From Chloracidobacterium sp. N (GTDB lineage: Bacteria > Acidobacteriota > Blastocatellia > Chloracidobacteriales > Chloracidobacteriaceae): 64,000 nucleotides of DNA. Shown one piece after another: positions 37,523 through 46,926 of the stretch. The notes beneath the pieces were generated by a model. That model did no database searches and was not told the DNA's origin. It saw only the letters and a list, made by a program, of their open reading frames with translations. Made by a program: the position numbers and the translations under genes. Numbering within the stretch: position 1 is the first letter of the stretch; each line of letters begins with the position of its first letter. The stretch lies in contig NZ_CP072642.1 in NCBI RefSeq assembly GCF_018304765.1, positions 1,765,819-1,829,818 on the forward strand. The letters are read 5' to 3'.

Positions 37523-40500
37523 CTACCGCCGACGACCAAACCGCGTTCCAGGTATTGCCGTACCGGAAGTCAGCGGCGCTACTGTCAGCCGCCCTTTGTC
37601 CTGCAGCAGTTCAAAGCCGAAACCTGTCCCTTTCAGCGGCACGGTCGTTGCCATCACCAGCCCCGGTGCCTGCCCTTCGTTCAACGCCACCGGGCAGGCC
37701 GTCCCGCCAACCCCGAAGACGTTGACAAAGAACCGCAGCCGCCGCACACCTGGCAAGGCAAGACGAAGGGTTATTACTCGCGACTCTCTTGGATTGAGAG
37801 TGCCAATTGGTGTGTTGCTGCCAATCGGCGCCTGTCCGTTGACCGTGGACTGGTCCGCGCCAGCCTGCCCGCCACTGCTGCACGTGGCCCCATCCGCCGT
37901 CAGCAGCCGGTGCGGGTTGGGCGTGGCCACAATCACGCCGGTCGGCGTACTGTCGGGATACCCCAGTCCCACCACCTGCACAAAGACATCCGAGATGGTC
38001 TGGGTACTCGTGTTCGTCAGCACGGCCGTCAGCACGAGGTCGCCGGCGTAGTTGGGCAGCCCGCAGGTGTTCCCCGCCAGCGCCTGCCCGGTGATGTTGA
38101 GCGAAACCCGGCAGTTCTGGAGCACCGGCGTCGCCGTCGGCACCAAAATGGTAACCCGCTTCGGATCGTGGTCGGACAACCGCTTGGGCGATGCCGGATT
38201 GTTCCGGTCCACTTCGGGGAAGTCCGCGTTGACCCGCGCCGTTTCAGAGAAGGCAATGCCCGACAGGTTTTGGGTGACTGCCACCTGGTCAAGCGTCTGT
38301 GCGCTGCCATCGAAGAGGAAGGAATAGTTCGACGAGTTCACCGCCGTCCCTGTCAGGCTCACCAGCGGCGGCGTCGGTGGATTCCACGCGGCCGTCGGTG
38401 CCAGCACGACCCGGGTATCATTTGCGCCGCTGGTCGGCGGCGTCGGCGCATTGCCCAGAATCGTGTTGTAGATGTCCGCGTAACCGTCGTTGAACTGGAA
38501 GCCGTTGAAGTCGCCGATGACCACCATGCGCTCATTCGGATTCAGTATCTGTCGCTGGTGAATGAGGTTAGCGACGAACTCGGCCTGCAACTGCCGCTTG
38601 TGGCGGACCCGGTAGCCCTCATTCGGATAGCCGTTGACGGGACTACCGCCCGTGGCAATGTCATTCAACGAACGCTGGTGCACGTTGATGACCGTGAACG
38701 CAAAGCCCCCCAGCGCCCCCTGCAAAATGATCGGCGGACGGTCGTTGAGAATCGCCGTCGAACTGTCCGGCCGCACATACGTATCGGTCGCCCCCACCTG
38801 CGTCACACTGCTCACTGTGACGCGGTTGGTATTGACCAGATAGGCCACGGCAATCCCGCCCACGTCATTGGTCGGGAAGATGTACCCCACGTAAAACGGC
38901 AGCGCCGGGTTGCTGTTTGTGGGATTGCCGTTGTCGGTGTTGAGCCGCGCCGCCATGTCGTTGATGACGACATTGAGATCGTCGGTCGGCGCTTCCACTT
39001 CCTGCAACCCAATCACATCCGGGTTGCGCAGGATGTTCCGCACCTGAAGGGAAAACTTGCTGAGGCGATTGCTGTACGCCGTCGGCGTCAATACCGGTTC
39101 GCTCCGCCCCGGATCGTTCCGGTCGTCAAAGAATCGCTGGACGTTCATCGAGGCAATCGTGAGGTCAGTTGCAGGACGGACGGACAGCGGGATGGCCTCG
39201 CCTACCCCAGGATCGCCGTTGTTGGAGAAGACCGGCGGGTTGGCCGCTTCCGGCAAAATCGTGAACGTGCGAAACGCATAGTCCATCGCTCCGACCAGAT
39301 TCGTCACAATGGCCGGATAAGGTGTACTCGGATCAAAGTCCCCCGACGGCACGTTGAGTGCCGTCGTGTTGGGTTGCGCCGTGCTGTCCACCCGCAGTAA
39401 CTCCGGGTTGGCATCCCAGCGCGGCACGTTGACCGGCGGCGGCAACGTCCCCGTCACTCCGCCATTGGGAACAGTGTCCGGGAAGCGGATGCCCGGCTCA
39501 CGAAACGGACGGTCGGCGCAAAAGCCGCTGCCGCACACCTGCGCCACAACGCCAAAAAACCGCCCGTTCGTCGTTGATGTGGCATTCGTTTCATTGATGA
39601 AACCGCCGGTGGGCGACACCACCGCCAGATGCTGCACTGCCACCCGCATCCCCTCAAACCGCTCGTAGCGCAACGGCAGGGTCGGCTCCAGTGGCGACGG
39701 CGTGCTGGCAATGGCCGGAGTGATGACCGTCGGTGCCGGCAAGGGAACACTGCACGCCAGCCGGGCAATCGTCAGTGACCCCGAAAGCTGCGTCACCGAC
39801 GGCTGCTGCGGGTCAGCCGCGGGGACAAACTCATTGACCGTACCCCGTACCCGCACCAGGTTCCCAATCTGCACCGGCGGCGTGCTGCCCGTGAACACAA
39901 ACAGCCCTTCGGACGTGTTCGGATTGCCGTCATCGAGCGCAGAGCCGTCCGGCGTCTGGATGAAGAACCCGTTGCTGCGCAGCCCATAGACGACACCTTC
40001 CGTCGTCTGCACCGTGCTGACCAGCGGCGAGGTGTTGGTTGTCCCCTGAATCTGATTGATGGGCGTGACCGTCGCCGTCGCCACGACGTTGACCGTGATG
40101 GTGCAATCCGCAGTCTGGGGCGTCGGGGTGTCGTTGTTTGACCAGCGGACGACGACGCTGTAGGTCCCGGTCGGGACGGTGTTGGCAATCTGCAGGGTGG
40201 CCGTGGCCGTGCCACCAGGGCCGGTTGCCGGGACGAAGCCCACGATGGAAAAGCCGGTTGTGGGCGGCGTCACGCTGAAGACCGTAGCGTTGTTAATGAT
40301 GCTGCTGGTGGAAGTGGCGCTCAGCCCGCAGGCAACAGCGGTCGTTCCCTGAAACGCCGCCACCGTCCCCGGACACGACGGCACAATCGGCCCAGTCGGC
40401 GGTGGGCTGCTGGTCAGGGTGAAGTTGTCAATGCCAAAGCTGTCACGGTTGCCGGAGCCGCTTGAAGCACTCAGCGCCACGATGCGGAAGAAGACACTGG

Positions 40501-41173
40501 GCTGGTTGCTGACCTCGGCTGATTGCGTTGGCGACAGCGTCACAGAGATGTTGGTGTTGCCCCACGTGCCGGGGTCAGTGTAGGTGGCCAGCGTTACGAA
40601 GGACGTTGGGTTTGCGCCGACGCCGTATTGCAGCGTCCAGGTTGTGCTGCGCGGCTGGACGCTCAGCATCTGGGCATTGAAGCTGACAGCGGTGATGGTT
40701 TCCCCGGTCGTATTCCGCTGGTAGGTAAAGGCCGCACCGGGGTCGCCGAAACTTCCGGTCTGCCGGATGCCCAGTGCCCGGTCTTGGGCGCTGTTTTGGG
40801 TTGTGTCGGGCGTTGAGGCATTGAAACCGGCGTTGTTGGCCGAGGCAAAGTTTTTGAAGGCCCCGCTCACATTTCCCCAGTCTATGGGCGTGGTTGAAAA
40901 TGAAACCGGCGTGCCAAGTGAGGCTGCCGTGGCATCGGTCCGCACTGTCCAGCCGGGCGGCAAACCGCTGCCGATGCCATTGAAGTTTTCAGCATAGATT
41001 GTTGTCGTTTTTGTCGCCAGAACGGTCGGTATGGTCCTTGTGCGCTCAGCGGCCGTGTCGGCGCTCAGCGGCCATTGCCACGGCCCATACACGGCAAGCA
41101 GCCCACAGGCCGCACCAATCACGAACACTGACGCCACGTAACGCCAGCGCATCTGATTTATCACGACGTGCAT
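37523..41173 (-). CDS. Secreted ExeM-like nuclease (endonuclease/exonuclease/phosphatase fold), copy B
   Basis: The 1216-residue paralogue of copy A begins MHVVINQMRWRYVASVF and has the same order of signal, beta-sandwich, Ig-like, OB-fold and EEP domains with all catalytic motifs (GLQEVE, VIGDFNGF, SDHD). After SDHDPKRV the sequence departs from copy A. Its tail of about 200 residues is only distantly similar, sharing PNPHRL, GGQAG and a PNG/NGQ-P-IG pattern. A secreted DNase or phosphodiesterase is likely. The distinct tail makes copy B the likely older form and copy A the recombinant. Confidence 0.88.
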   Translation of the reverse strand: MHVVINQMRWRYVASVFVIGAACGLLAVYGPWQWPLSADTAAERTRTIPTVLATKTTTIYAENFNGIGSGLPPGWTVRTDATAASLGTPVSFSTTPIDWGNVSGAFKNFASANNAGFNASTPDTTQNSAQDRALGIRQTGSFGDPGAAFTYQRNTTGETITAVSFNAQMLSVQPRSTTWTLQYGVGANPTSFVTLATYTDPGTWGNTNISVTLSPTQSAEVSNQPSVFFRIVALSASSGSGNRDSFGIDNFTLTSSPPPTGPIVPSCPGTVAAFQGTTAVACGLSATSTSSIINNATVFSVTPPTTGFSIVGFVPATGPGGTATATLQIANTVPTGTYSVVVRWSNNDTPTPQTADCTITVNVVATATVTPINQIQGTTNTSPLVSTVQTTEGVVYGLRSNGFFIQTPDGSALDDGNPNTSEGLFVFTGSTPPVQIGNLVRVRGTVNEFVPAADPQQPSVTQLSGSLTIARLACSVPLPAPTVITPAIASTPSPLEPTLPLRYERFEGMRVAVQHLAVVSPTGGFINETNATSTTNGRFFGVVAQVCGSGFCADRPFREPGIRFPDTVPNGGVTGTLPPPVNVPRWDANPELLRVDSTAQPNTTALNVPSGDFDPSTPYPAIVTNLVGAMDYAFRTFTILPEAANPPVFSNNGDPGVGEAIPLSVRPATDLTIASMNVQRFFDDRNDPGRSEPVLTPTAYSNRLSKFSLQVRNILRNPDVIGLQEVEAPTDDLNVVINDMAARLNTDNGNPTNSNPALPFYVGYIFPTNDVGGIAVAYLVNTNRVTVSSVTQVGATDTYVRPDSSTAILNDRPPIILQGALGGFAFTVINVHQRSLNDIATGGSPVNGYPNEGYRVRHKRQLQAEFVANLIHQRQILNPNERMVVIGDFNGFQFNDGYADIYNTILGNAPTPPTSGANDTRVVLAPTAAWNPPTPPLVSLTGTAVNSSNYSFLFDGSAQTLDQVAVTQNLSGIAFSETARVNADFPEVDRNNPASPKRLSDHDPKRVTILVPTATPVLQNCRVSLNITGQALAGNTCGLPNYAGDLVLTAVLTNTSTQTISDVFVQVVGLGYPDSTPTGVIVATPNPHRLLTADGATCSSGGQAGADQSTVNGQAPIGSNTPIGTLNPRESRVITLRLALPGVRRLRFFVNVFGVGGTACPVALNEGQAPGLVMATTVPLKGTGFGFELLQDKGRLTVAPLTSGTAIPGTRFGRRR

Positions 41174-41298
41174 AATGGCTTTAGCTCCCGGTCTATACTG
41201 CGCCGGCTAACCGGGCACCTATGCCGCAGGCAGCCGGACAGTGGAAAAAGAAAGTTCATCAAGTGCATACGGACACGGCATAGAGTATCCCAACCTTC
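38152..41298. repeat. Tandem gene duplication, copy B body and leader
   Basis: This is the direct-repeat partner of 34187-37335. It ends on the left just after the SDHD codons and on the right about 125 bp before the start codon. Confidence 0.9.
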
Positions 41299-41680
41299 AC
41301 AAATTGCAGCCTTTTGTTTTATGCAGGTATGAGGATTACACGCGATGGCTTCGGCTGGAGCTGACCTGCGTGATGGTCTTGAGCACTTGCCCTTTGGACA
41401 CCCTTCCCCGCCTGGCTGCGCTGCTGGTTTCATTTCGGCGCTGGCTATGTTGCCGTGGGAGTGCTTTGAAAAACCCTTCATTCGACATGGACAGCCGTTT
41501 CGCTATGATTTACCGGCATAGGACCATAACCCGGTTTGGGCTTATTCAGGTGGTGAGCGGGCCAGGCCCAACGCACCCTAGGCGTCTGCCAGGCAACCTG
41601 GTATGTGCTACCGTTCACGTAACCGGGTTTTGAAACCTGCCGCCGCAAGACCTAATTCTGCACCTGTGGGGACTCCACAC
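41174..41680. other. Divergent intergenic region between nuclease copy B and the YbjN-like gene
   Basis: The first 125 bp are the duplicated nuclease leader. The rest is somewhat less GC-rich than surrounding genes and should hold promoters for both flanking genes, but no clear hexamer pair was recognised. Overlapping reading frames on both strands (41241-41633 plus, 41161-41481 minus) lack protein-like character and are not annotated. Confidence 0.5.
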
Positions 41681-42424
41681 ATGATGCGTAACCCGATGTT
41701 GGCTGCCTTGGCCATGCTGCTGCTTGGGCCGTCAGGTCCGGTAGCCCAAGAAACCGGCCCGAATCGTCCGAAAACTGCCCCCGGCAGCGGAGCGCCGCGC
41801 ACGACCCCATCTGCACCCCAGTCCAAACCGCCGGCCCCCAGGCCAGCCGGACAGACACCAGCGGAGACAGAAGCCGCGCCCAAACCCAAGCCCATGCACG
41901 AAACCCTGCGCGGCTACCTGCGCCAGATCAAGGGCGTCCGGCTGGAGCGTGCCGACAAAGACCCCAACACCATCGTCAGCCACTACACCGCAACCACCGG
42001 CGAAACCTTTGACATCGTGGTGATTCATTCGCCGCGCAAGAAAATGGTCGGACTGTATTCCTATGCGTTTGGCAACGTTGCCGAGGCCAGGAACGCCAAC
42101 GACCTGCGCGCGCTGTTGCTCAATGCCAACGAAGCCCTGGCCTTTGGGAGTTTCTTTGTCGATCGCGAGCAGGACATTGGGCTGAAGTGGTCGCTGCGTA
42201 CCGAAACACCGATTACGTTCGAGGCGTTCCAGACGGTGTACCTGGGACTGGCTGCCGCCGCCAGGGAATACGGGCCGCAGATTGCCGACTGCATGAAGGA
42301 CAAAGCGAAGGAAGGGGAAAGCGATTCCACTCCTCCCCCACCACGCGATGACGGAGAAAACGGCGCCGACAGCCCGGCGCCTTCCAAAGTCACGCGCGAG
42401 CGGCGCGTGCGCAATCCGCAATAA
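41681..42424 (+). CDS. Exported YbjN-like protein
   Basis: The 247-residue protein has a signal peptide (MMRNPMLAALAMLLLGPSG), a Pro/Ala-rich linker to about residue 70, then a YbjN-type domain. That domain contains ETFDIVVIHSPRKKMVGLYSYAF and NEALAFGSFFVDREQDIGLKWSL. YbjN domains have a type III chaperone-like fold and a poorly defined role. A charged Pro-rich tail ends 4 bp before hisG. The ATG at 41681 begins a clean signal peptide; the upstream frame does not. Confidence 0.75.
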   Translation: MMRNPMLAALAMLLLGPSGPVAQETGPNRPKTAPGSGAPRTTPSAPQSKPPAPRPAGQTPAETEAAPKPKPMHETLRGYLRQIKGVRLERADKDPNTIVSHYTATTGETFDIVVIHSPRKKMVGLYSYAFGNVAEARNANDLRALLLNANEALAFGSFFVDREQDIGLKWSLRTETPITFEAFQTVYLGLAAAAREYGPQIADCMKDKAKEGESDSTPPPPRDDGENGADSPAPSKVTRERRVRNPQ

Positions 42425-42428
42425 CGCC

Positions 42429-43055
42429 GTGCTGACGCTTGCCCTGGCCAAAGGCCGCCTCCAGGAAACGACCCTTGCCCGGCTGGAGCAGGCCGGTATC
42501 GTGCTGCCGCCGGAGCAACTCGACAGCCGGCGGCTCGTTCTGAACGATGTGCGCGGCGAGTACCGCTTTCTGCTCGTCAAACCGGGTGACGTGCCGATTT
42601 ATGTTGAACACGGCATTGCCCAGGCCGGGGTCTGCGGGCGGGATGTCCTGCTCGAACAGGAACCGGACGTGTATGAACCGCTCGATCTGGGTTTTGGCCG
42701 CTGTCGGCTCGTGGTGGCCGGCTTCCCTGACACGCCCTGGCGGGAAGCCAACCATCTGTCAAAACTCCGCGTGGCCACGAAGTACCCACGAATCACGCAG
42801 CGTCATTTCCAGGCGCGTGCCACGCCGGTGGAGATCATCCCGCTGAGCGGTTCGGTTGAGCTGGCCCCGGTGCTGGGGCTGGCCGACTGCATTGTGGATA
42901 TTGTCGAAACCGGCCGCACCCTGGCCGAAAACGGGTTGGCCGTTCTGGAGGACATCGCACCGGTGAGCGCGCGTTGTATCGTCAACCGGGCAGCCTTTCA
43001 CCTTGCCCGCCATCAGGTGACGCGGTTGCTCGAACAACTCGCCCCGCCAGCTTGA
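42429..43055 (+). CDS. hisG: ATP phosphoribosyltransferase, short form
   Basis: The 208-residue catalytic subunit joins ATP and PRPP in the first step of histidine synthesis. It starts with GTG at 42429 (LTLALAKGRLQE) and has the PRPP-loop region ADCIVDIVETGRTLAENGL. It lacks the C-terminal regulatory domain of the long form. Short HisG normally needs the HisRS-like regulator HisZ, which is not in this window. It lies 4 bp after the YbjN-like gene. A longer upstream frame overlaps that gene and is rejected. Confidence 0.93.
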   Translation: MLTLALAKGRLQETTLARLEQAGIVLPPEQLDSRRLVLNDVRGEYRFLLVKPGDVPIYVEHGIAQAGVCGRDVLLEQEPDVYEPLDLGFGRCRLVVAGFPDTPWREANHLSKLRVATKYPRITQRHFQARATPVEIIPLSGSVELAPVLGLADCIVDIVETGRTLAENGLAVLEDIAPVSARCIVNRAAFHLARHQVTRLLEQLAPPA

Positions 43056-43242
43056 ATCAGGCGCGACCTTATCAACGGGCTGGCTGCACAGAAACCAGTC
43101 TCTTTTGGCGAGTGTTCTCCCCGCCGGGACGGCTTACCTTTACCCTTCCGCCGCTTTGGGTCATGCTTTTTGGCGTTGAAACCTGACCACACCATAAGCG
43201 CTACCGGGTCAACGCTCGACTCAGGAAACCGGTTTTCCCTCT

Positions 43243-45777
43243 ATGCACGAAAAGTACCAACCACACGTCGTCGAAGAAAAATGGCAACGGATTTGGCGCG
43301 AGCAAAACACCTTTGCCGTCCGTGATGATGGCCGCCGCCCGCGCTACTACATGCTGGAAATGCTCCCGTATCCATCCGGGCGCATTCACCTCGGGCACGT
43401 ACGCAACTACAGCATTGGCGATGCCGTCGCGTGGTACAAACGGCTTCAGGGCTATGACGTACTGCATCCGATGGGATGGGACGCCTTCGGACTTCCGGCC
43501 GAAAACGCCGCCATCAGGCAGGGTGCGCGCCCTGACGAGTGGACCTACCAGAACATTGCCGCCATGCGCACCCAGCTTCAACGGCTGGGCTTCAGTTATG
43601 ACTGGAGCCGCGAGATTGCGTCCTGCCAGCCGGAGTATTACCGCTGGAATCAGTGGATGTTCATCGAGCTTTTCAAAAAGGGACTGGTGTATCGCAAGCG
43701 GGCGACGGTCAACTGGTGTCCGAAGTGCAACACGAGCCTGGCCAACGAACAGGCGGAAGGGGGCTACTGCTGGCGGCATCCCGACACGCCGGTGGAGCAA
43801 CGGGAACTCGAACAGTGGTTTGTCCGCCAAACACACTACGCCGAGGAACTGCTGGCCGGCATCGAGGGGCCGCTCAAAGCCGGCTGGCCCGGACACGTGC
43901 TCAAGCGCCAGCGCGACTGGATTGGGCGCAGTGAAGGGGCCGAAGTGGACTTTGCCCTGGCCGAGGCCCCGGCTATCACCGTGCGCATTTTCACGACCCG
44001 GCTGGACACGATCTATGGCGCGAATGCCGTCATCATCGCGCCGGAACATCCCCTGATGGAGCAACTGCTTGAACGCTCGCCCGTGCGGAGTCAGGTCGCG
44101 GCTTTCGTGGCGCGGATCACGGCGCAGTCGTTGCGCGAGCGGACGGAATCGCGGGAAAAAGAAGGTGTGGAGACCGGTCTCCATGCCATCAATCCCTTCA
44201 ACGGGGAGCGGCTGCCGGTCTGGACGGCGAATTTCGTTCTGGCGCAGTATGGAACCGGCGCACTGATGAGCGTTCCGGCGCACGACGAACGGGACTTCGA
44301 GTTTTCACGCAAGTACGGGCTGCCCATTCGCCGGGTCGTATGGGATACAACGCCCAGTGATCCACAGTCCACACTGAAGATTTCAACCGTGCCCTTCATG
44401 GATGAAGGTGTACTCGGCTCCGACTGCGGGCCGTTTTCCGGCCTGACCTCGGCCGCAGCGCGTCAGGCCATGGCGCACCATGCCGAAACCCACGGATTCG
44501 GGAAACGCACGGTTGTGTATCGGCTGCGCGACTGGGGCATTTCCCGGCAGCGCGCCTGGGGCACGCCCATCCCAATGATTCACTGTGACGCCTGCGGGAC
44601 CATCTCGCCGGAAAAGGAAGAAAACCTGCCTATTACGCTGCCGCCGGACCTGGATTTCTCAGTCGGCGCACCGCTGGCAACCCATCCGACGTTCACAAAG
44701 GTGACGTGCCCCAACTGTGGCGCTCCGGCCCGGCGCGACACCGACACCATGGACACCTTCGTGGACTCCAACTGGTACTACTTCCGCTACTGTGATCCCC
44801 ACAACGACCGGCGTCCCTTCGACCGGGAGATCGTCCAGCGCTGGCTTCCGGTGGATTTCTACATCGGCGGCGACGAACACGCCGTCATGCATCTGATCTA
44901 CACCCGCGCCTGGACGATGATGATGCGCGACCTGGGGCTGATTGACTTTGGTGAGCCAGTCAGGCGGCTGCTCACTCAGGGGATGGTCATTCTCAACGGG
45001 GCGAAAATGTCGAAGTCGCTGGGGAACATCGTGGACCCGGACGACATGATCCGGCGCTACGGGGCGGACGCCACGCGGCTGTCCATCCTGTTTGCGGCCC
45101 CACCCGAACGGGAAGTAGATTGGAAGCGGGTTACGGATGAATACGGCGAAGATGACTACCCGGCGGCCGAAGGTGCCATGCGCTATCTGGCCCGGGTCTG
45201 GCGGCTGGTTCACCGGTGGCGTGACCGCTGCCGTGGCGTCACGGGGCTGCCGGCGACAGTCTCTCCGGCGGCAGAAGCAGCGCGGCGCGCCACCCACCGG
45301 GCGCTGGCGCGGGCAACGGAGGCGTTCGAGCAGGGACTACGGCTCAATGTCGTCGTCGCCACGTGCATGGAACTGACCAATGACCTCTACGACTTCGACA
45401 CGGCGGTGGGTGAAACGACGGAGACCACGGATGCTCAAACCATGCGTGAAGGTCTGGAGGCAGTGGTGCTGATGTTGACGCCGCTGGCCCCGCACATTGC
45501 CGAGGAACTGTGGCAGGAACTGGGTCACACGACTTCGCTGGCTCAGGCACGCTGGATGACGTATGACCCGGAGCTGGCCCGCGAACCGCAGTTGGAAATT
45601 CCGGTGCAGATCAACGGTAAACTCAAAAGCCGGATTCTCGTCGCGCCGGACATCTCCGATGCCGACCTGGAAGCCGCGGCGCTGGCCGATGAGCGGATTC
45701 GCGCGCTGACCACGGATAAAACCGTTGCCAAGGTCATCGTTGTTCCCAAACGGCTGGTCAACCTCGTCCTGCGGTAG
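43243..45777 (+). CDS. leuS: Leucyl-tRNA synthetase
   Basis: The 844-residue class I synthetase charges tRNA-Leu. It has the HIGH-type motif in YPSGRIHLGHVRNY (near residue 45) and Cys pairs in CPKCN and CDACG. The CP1 editing domain lies at about 230-420, with the conserved TRLDTIYGAN and acidic DERDFEF segments. The KMSKS motif is in GAKMSKSLGNIVDP, and the tRNA-binding C-terminal domain ends VAKVIVVPKRLVNLV. Length and motif set are those of bacterial LeuRS. It is followed 44 bp later by bchC. Confidence 0.97.
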   Translation: MHEKYQPHVVEEKWQRIWREQNTFAVRDDGRRPRYYMLEMLPYPSGRIHLGHVRNYSIGDAVAWYKRLQGYDVLHPMGWDAFGLPAENAAIRQGARPDEWTYQNIAAMRTQLQRLGFSYDWSREIASCQPEYYRWNQWMFIELFKKGLVYRKRATVNWCPKCNTSLANEQAEGGYCWRHPDTPVEQRELEQWFVRQTHYAEELLAGIEGPLKAGWPGHVLKRQRDWIGRSEGAEVDFALAEAPAITVRIFTTRLDTIYGANAVIIAPEHPLMEQLLERSPVRSQVAAFVARITAQSLRERTESREKEGVETGLHAINPFNGERLPVWTANFVLAQYGTGALMSVPAHDERDFEFSRKYGLPIRRVVWDTTPSDPQSTLKISTVPFMDEGVLGSDCGPFSGLTSAAARQAMAHHAETHGFGKRTVVYRLRDWGISRQRAWGTPIPMIHCDACGTISPEKEENLPITLPPDLDFSVGAPLATHPTFTKVTCPNCGAPARRDTDTMDTFVDSNWYYFRYCDPHNDRRPFDREIVQRWLPVDFYIGGDEHAVMHLIYTRAWTMMMRDLGLIDFGEPVRRLLTQGMVILNGAKMSKSLGNIVDPDDMIRRYGADATRLSILFAAPPEREVDWKRVTDEYGEDDYPAAEGAMRYLARVWRLVHRWRDRCRGVTGLPATVSPAAEAARRATHRALARATEAFEQGLRLNVVVATCMELTNDLYDFDTAVGETTETTDAQTMREGLEAVVLMLTPLAPHIAEELWQELGHTTSLAQARWMTYDPELAREPQLEIPVQINGKLKSRILVAPDISDADLEAAALADERIRALTTDKTVAKVIVVPKRLVNLVLR

Positions 45778-45821
45778 GGTTTTCATCCGGCAGCGACACC
45801 TGCCTGAAAGGTTTTTTGTGT

Positions 45822-46769
45822 ATGGATGCCATTGTTTTCTATGCCCCGCACGAAATCGGGCTGCAATCCATTCCCCTGCCTCCGATGACACCGACTTCGG
45901 TGCGGGTCGCCACGAAGCTGACCTCCATCAGCGCCGGCACGGAGCGGATGACCCTTGAAGGGCGGCTGCCCGGAATGCCCCAGCTTCGGTATCCGCTCAT
46001 TCCCGGCTATGAGAACGTAGGTGAGGTCATCGAAGTCGGCGCGGATGTTGACCCGGCACAGTTTCAGGTGGGCGACCGCGTGTTCCTGCCCGGCACGGTT
46101 CGCTACGAGGGGTTTTTCTCGGTTTTTGGCGGTCAGGTTTCGGAATCGGTCAACGATGCCAAACGTCCCATCAAAGTTCCGGCTGGCATCTCGAATGAAA
46201 CGGCACTGCTGCTTGCGCTGGGGGCCACGGCGCACCACGGCATACGGGACCTGGTTGCGCCCGGCACCCGTCCGTCCATTCTGGTGCTGGGGCAGGGTAT
46301 CGTCGGGCAGTTGGCGGCGCGCATGCTGACCCAGTACGGCGCGGAAGTGACCATTGCCGATACGATTCCCTTTCGCGTCGGGCTGGGCGAAGCCGATCAC
46401 TTCATCGTGGTCCATCAGGAAACGGATATTCCGTCGGACAGTTTCGATGTCGTCATTGAGGCGACCGGCAATGTGGGTTGTTTCGACACGGCCGTGCGCG
46501 CCCTCAAAAAGCACGGACATCTGCGCTCGCTGGGCTTTTACGAGGACGTCCGCTTTGCCTTCGGCCCGGCTTTCATCAAGGAAATCCGGCTCGACATTGC
46601 CGGCGAGTGGGATGCCGCCGACATGGCCGCCACCCTCCGGTTTCTGGCCGACCATGACGCGGCGCTGCACCAACTCATCACGCACCAGTTGCCGGCGCGC
46701 GATCCCAACCGGGCCTATACGGTCGCCCTGCGCGACCCGGAGTGTTTGAAAATCGCACTCACATGGTAA
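45822..46769 (+). CDS. bchC: Bacteriochlorophyllide dehydrogenase (3-hydroxyethyl oxidation)
   Basis: The 315-residue protein is a zinc-less medium-chain dehydrogenase of the BchC type. It oxidises the 3-(1-hydroxyethyl) group to 3-acetyl in the last macrocycle steps to bacteriochlorophyllide a. Seen are the N-terminal GroES-like region with TSISAGTERMTLEG, the YENVGEVIEVG core, and an NAD(P) site near residue 150 (ILVLGQGIVGQLAARM). ATG 45822 is preferred; an ATG six bases upstream is possible. Its neighbour bchZ, acting in the same branch, supports the call. Confidence 0.9.
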   Translation: MDAIVFYAPHEIGLQSIPLPPMTPTSVRVATKLTSISAGTERMTLEGRLPGMPQLRYPLIPGYENVGEVIEVGADVDPAQFQVGDRVFLPGTVRYEGFFSVFGGQVSESVNDAKRPIKVPAGISNETALLLALGATAHHGIRDLVAPGTRPSILVLGQGIVGQLAARMLTQYGAEVTIADTIPFRVGLGEADHFIVVHQETDIPSDSFDVVIEATGNVGCFDTAVRALKKHGHLRSLGFYEDVRFAFGPAFIKEIRLDIAGEWDAADMAATLRFLADHDAALHQLITHQLPARDPNRAYTVALRDPECLKIALTW

Positions 46770-46780
46770 GTTGGTGACAA

Positions 46781-46816
46781 GGGTGGAGGCGGCGGCGTCC
46801 ACCCTGAAATGTTTTT
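46781..46816 (+). terminator. Hairpin with trailing T-run between bchC and bchZ
   Basis: A 7-bp stem (GGGTGGA at 46781-46787 and TCCACCC at 46798-46804) has a G/C-rich 10-nt loop. TGAAATG and then runs of T follow. It may end or attenuate bchC transcription before bchZ. The six-base gap before the T-run weakens it as a classic terminator. Confidence 0.45.
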
Positions 46817-46926
46817 CTCAATGTTTTTTCACACCGGGCGACGTTCCCCAGCCCCATTTCTGCCTTGAAGGCGTCCGCAGCGGCGCCGGCGCGTTACCTT
46901 CTCACCTGACCGGGAGCGTTTCACCC

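Noticed and set aside
37313-39400. Plus-strand open frame of 695 codons opposite nuclease copy B
   Set aside because: It is Arg/His-rich and has a matching frame opposite nuclease copy A (34715-35614), as expected from the duplicated coding strand. No domain or signal is recognisable.
41161-41633. Two overlapping small frames on opposite strands upstream of nuclease copy B
   Set aside because: Both include the duplicated nuclease leader, have odd composition and resemble no protein.
43056-43242. PpsR/CrtJ-type TGT-N12-ACA operator before the leuS-bchC-bchZ group
   Set aside because: Only imperfect matches were seen, such as TGT...ACG near 43112. They are not paired or placed over a recognisable promoter.
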